Source: Christiangramia bathymodioli (lineage in GTDB: Bacteria > Bacteroidota > Bacteroidia > Flavobacteriales > Flavobacteriaceae). From it: DNA of 64,000 nt. The stretch is taken from assembly GCA_009735695.1 (NCBI GenBank), contig SRSL01000001.1, positions 434,048 through 498,047 of the forward strand, given 5' to 3'. The notes below the pieces were generated by a model. The model ran no database searches and was not told the origin of the DNA. It worked only from the letters and a program-made list of their open reading frames with translations. This document shows, one piece after another, positions 62,965 through 64,000 of the stretch (within the stretch, counting starts at the first letter, position 1; every line of letters begins with the position of its first letter). Both the position numbers and the translations under genes were made by a program.

Positions 62965-63933
62965 CTATTCCATCCTGACTTCCTTAAAATTCTCCAGGTT
63001 TTTTACAAACCATGCATAGGTTTTACGCAGTCCATCTTCAAGAGTAGTTTTTGCTTCCCATCCTGCTCTTTTCAGTTTCTCCACATTCATCAGTTTTCTT
63101 GGGGTGCCGTCTGGCCTGGAATTATCCCAATGAATCTCACCTGCATGCCCAACAATTTTTTGAATGCTAAGAGCCAGTTCCTTTATGCTTAGATCATTTC
63201 CGACGCCTACATTATATAAAAATTCCGGTAAGCGGTTTTCCAGCGTAAACTGAACTGCTTCGGCCATATCGTCTACGAAAAGAAATTCCCGCTTAGGAGT
63301 TCCGGAACCCCAGAGTTCGACAGGCTCACTCTGACCAGTTTCTTCCATCTTTATTTTAGCTTCATGAAATTTCCGGATCATGGCGGGCAAAACATGTGAG
63401 GTCTTCAGATCAAAATTATCATAGGGTCCATACAAATTGGTTGGCATCAGACTTACATAATCTTTCCCATATTGCTTTCTTATCGCTTCACAAGCCTTAA
63501 TCCCCGTAATCTTAGCAATAGCGTAGGCTTCATTGGTTGGCTCCAGACTACCTTTTAAAATATATTCCTCTTTTAAGGGCTGAGGGGCCAGTCTGGGATA
63601 TATACAGGAGCTACCCAGGAAAATAAACTTTTCTATCCCTCTCTTATGCGCACAATCAATTAAATTGTTCTGTATTTGTAGATTTTCCATCAGGAATTGA
63701 TATGGAAACTCATCATTGGCAATAATCCCTCCCACCCTGGCCGCAGCATCTATCACCGCTTCAGGCATTTCCTTTTTAAAAAATTCTTGAACAGCCGTCT
63801 GATCGCGAAGATCCAATTCTTCTGAAGTTCTGCCTATCAAATTGGTATAGCCTTCGGCTTTCAGCCTTCTCCATATTGCTGAACCAACCATACCTTTGTG
63901 CCCGGCGATGTATATTTTTGTTTGTTTATTCAT
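62965..63933 (-). CDS. fcl: GDP-L-fucose synthase, copy 2
   Basis: Product of 322 residues, paralogue of copy 1 along its whole length. NADP-binding GHKGMVGSAIWRR, LGSSCIYPRLAPQPLKEEYI, Tyr-x3-Lys in AYAIAKITG, LWGSGTPKREFLFVDDMAEA. It has a six-residue insertion (KMEETG region) relative to copy 1. All key residues are intact, so it should be active. ATG start at 63933. An intact gmd would be expected just beyond the right edge; this is inference. Confidence 0.95.
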   Translation of the reverse strand: MNKQTKIYIAGHKGMVGSAIWRRLKAEGYTNLIGRTSEELDLRDQTAVQEFFKKEMPEAVIDAAARVGGIIANDEFPYQFLMENLQIQNNLIDCAHKRGIEKFIFLGSSCIYPRLAPQPLKEEYILKGSLEPTNEAYAIAKITGIKACEAIRKQYGKDYVSLMPTNLYGPYDNFDLKTSHVLPAMIRKFHEAKIKMEETGQSEPVELWGSGTPKREFLFVDDMAEAVQFTLENRLPEFLYNVGVGNDLSIKELALSIQKIVGHAGEIHWDNSRPDGTPRKLMNVEKLKRAGWEAKTTLEDGLRKTYAWFVKNLENFKEVRME

Positions 63934-63939
63934 TTTCTA

Positions 63940-64000
63940 GTGATTCGGTAATACGGTGATGCGGTAATCCTGTGATACGATGATACAGTGATATGGTGAT
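63940..64000. repeat. Degenerate GGTGAT-type repeat upstream of fcl copy 2
   Basis: Plus strand: TGATTCGGTAATACGGTGAT, then GCGGTAATCCTGTGATACGA and so on to the window edge: six or seven degenerate 8-9 base units. It is the counterpart of the array upstream of fcl copy 1. Confidence 0.75.

Noticed and set aside
1-64000. tRNA, rRNA, prophage or insertion-sequence genes
   Set aside because: None recognised: no transposase, integrase or phage-like product and no cloverleaf noticed in the gaps I read.

Overview
The window looks like chromosome of a marine-type flavobacterium (Bacteroidota; gene content close to Gramella/Christiangramia and relatives). Pointers are an almost complete SprA (gliding / type IX secretion), an alternative complex III plus cytochrome oxidase operon, flavobacterial -7 boxes (TAnnTTTG), several TTG/GTG starts without Shine-Dalgarno sequences, and a Wza/Wzc surface-polysaccharide locus. 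This is inference from gene content; no tRNA or rRNA gene was seen.

Layout. 1-11.1 kb: housekeeping genes on the minus strand: sprA (3' end outside the window), ruvA, a malic enzyme and queG. 11.1-17.9 kb: accessory block with an NTF2-like secreted protein, a ScyD/ScyE-like lipoprotein, two tandem paralogous lipoproteins of unknown function, a three-part regulator (DUF4242 + degenerate cyclase-like + AraC HTH), a stand-alone DUF4242 protein and a cytochrome P450. Three of these genes share a conserved upstream element, so they may form a small regulon. 17.9-31.1 kb: ruvB, then the respiratory operon actABCDEF-coxB-coxA. 31.3-43.3 kb: a SPOR protein, rimP-nusA-infB, a universal stress protein, an AsmA-like protein, a small membrane protein, a metallophosphoesterase, an unknown 109-residue protein, and a receiver/histidine-kinase pair.

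44-64 kb: a large surface-polysaccharide locus, all on the minus strand: a second GDP-fucose synthase gene, a NusG/RfaH-like antiterminator with a good promoter, a disrupted porin/gmd junction, fcl, Wzx flippase, a putative glycosyltransferase, Wzy, two GT4, one GT8, a WcaF-like acetyltransferase, a GT2, UDP-xylose synthase, another GT2, the WecA-type initiating transferase, Wza, Wzc and Wzi. The enzyme set suggests a fucose- and xylose-containing glycan exported by a Wzy-dependent route. The middle (about 50-59.7 kb) is much more AT-rich than its surroundings. Both flanks carry 7-bp tandem repeats and related degenerate sequence modules in opposite orientation.

Most notable for follow-up: the shared upstream element at 12.9, 13.9 and 14.9 kb; the porin/gmd breakpoint at about 61.52 kb beside duplicated fcl genes; the hairpin in the rimP-nusA-infB leader; and the repeat-bounded, antiterminator-headed polysaccharide locus.
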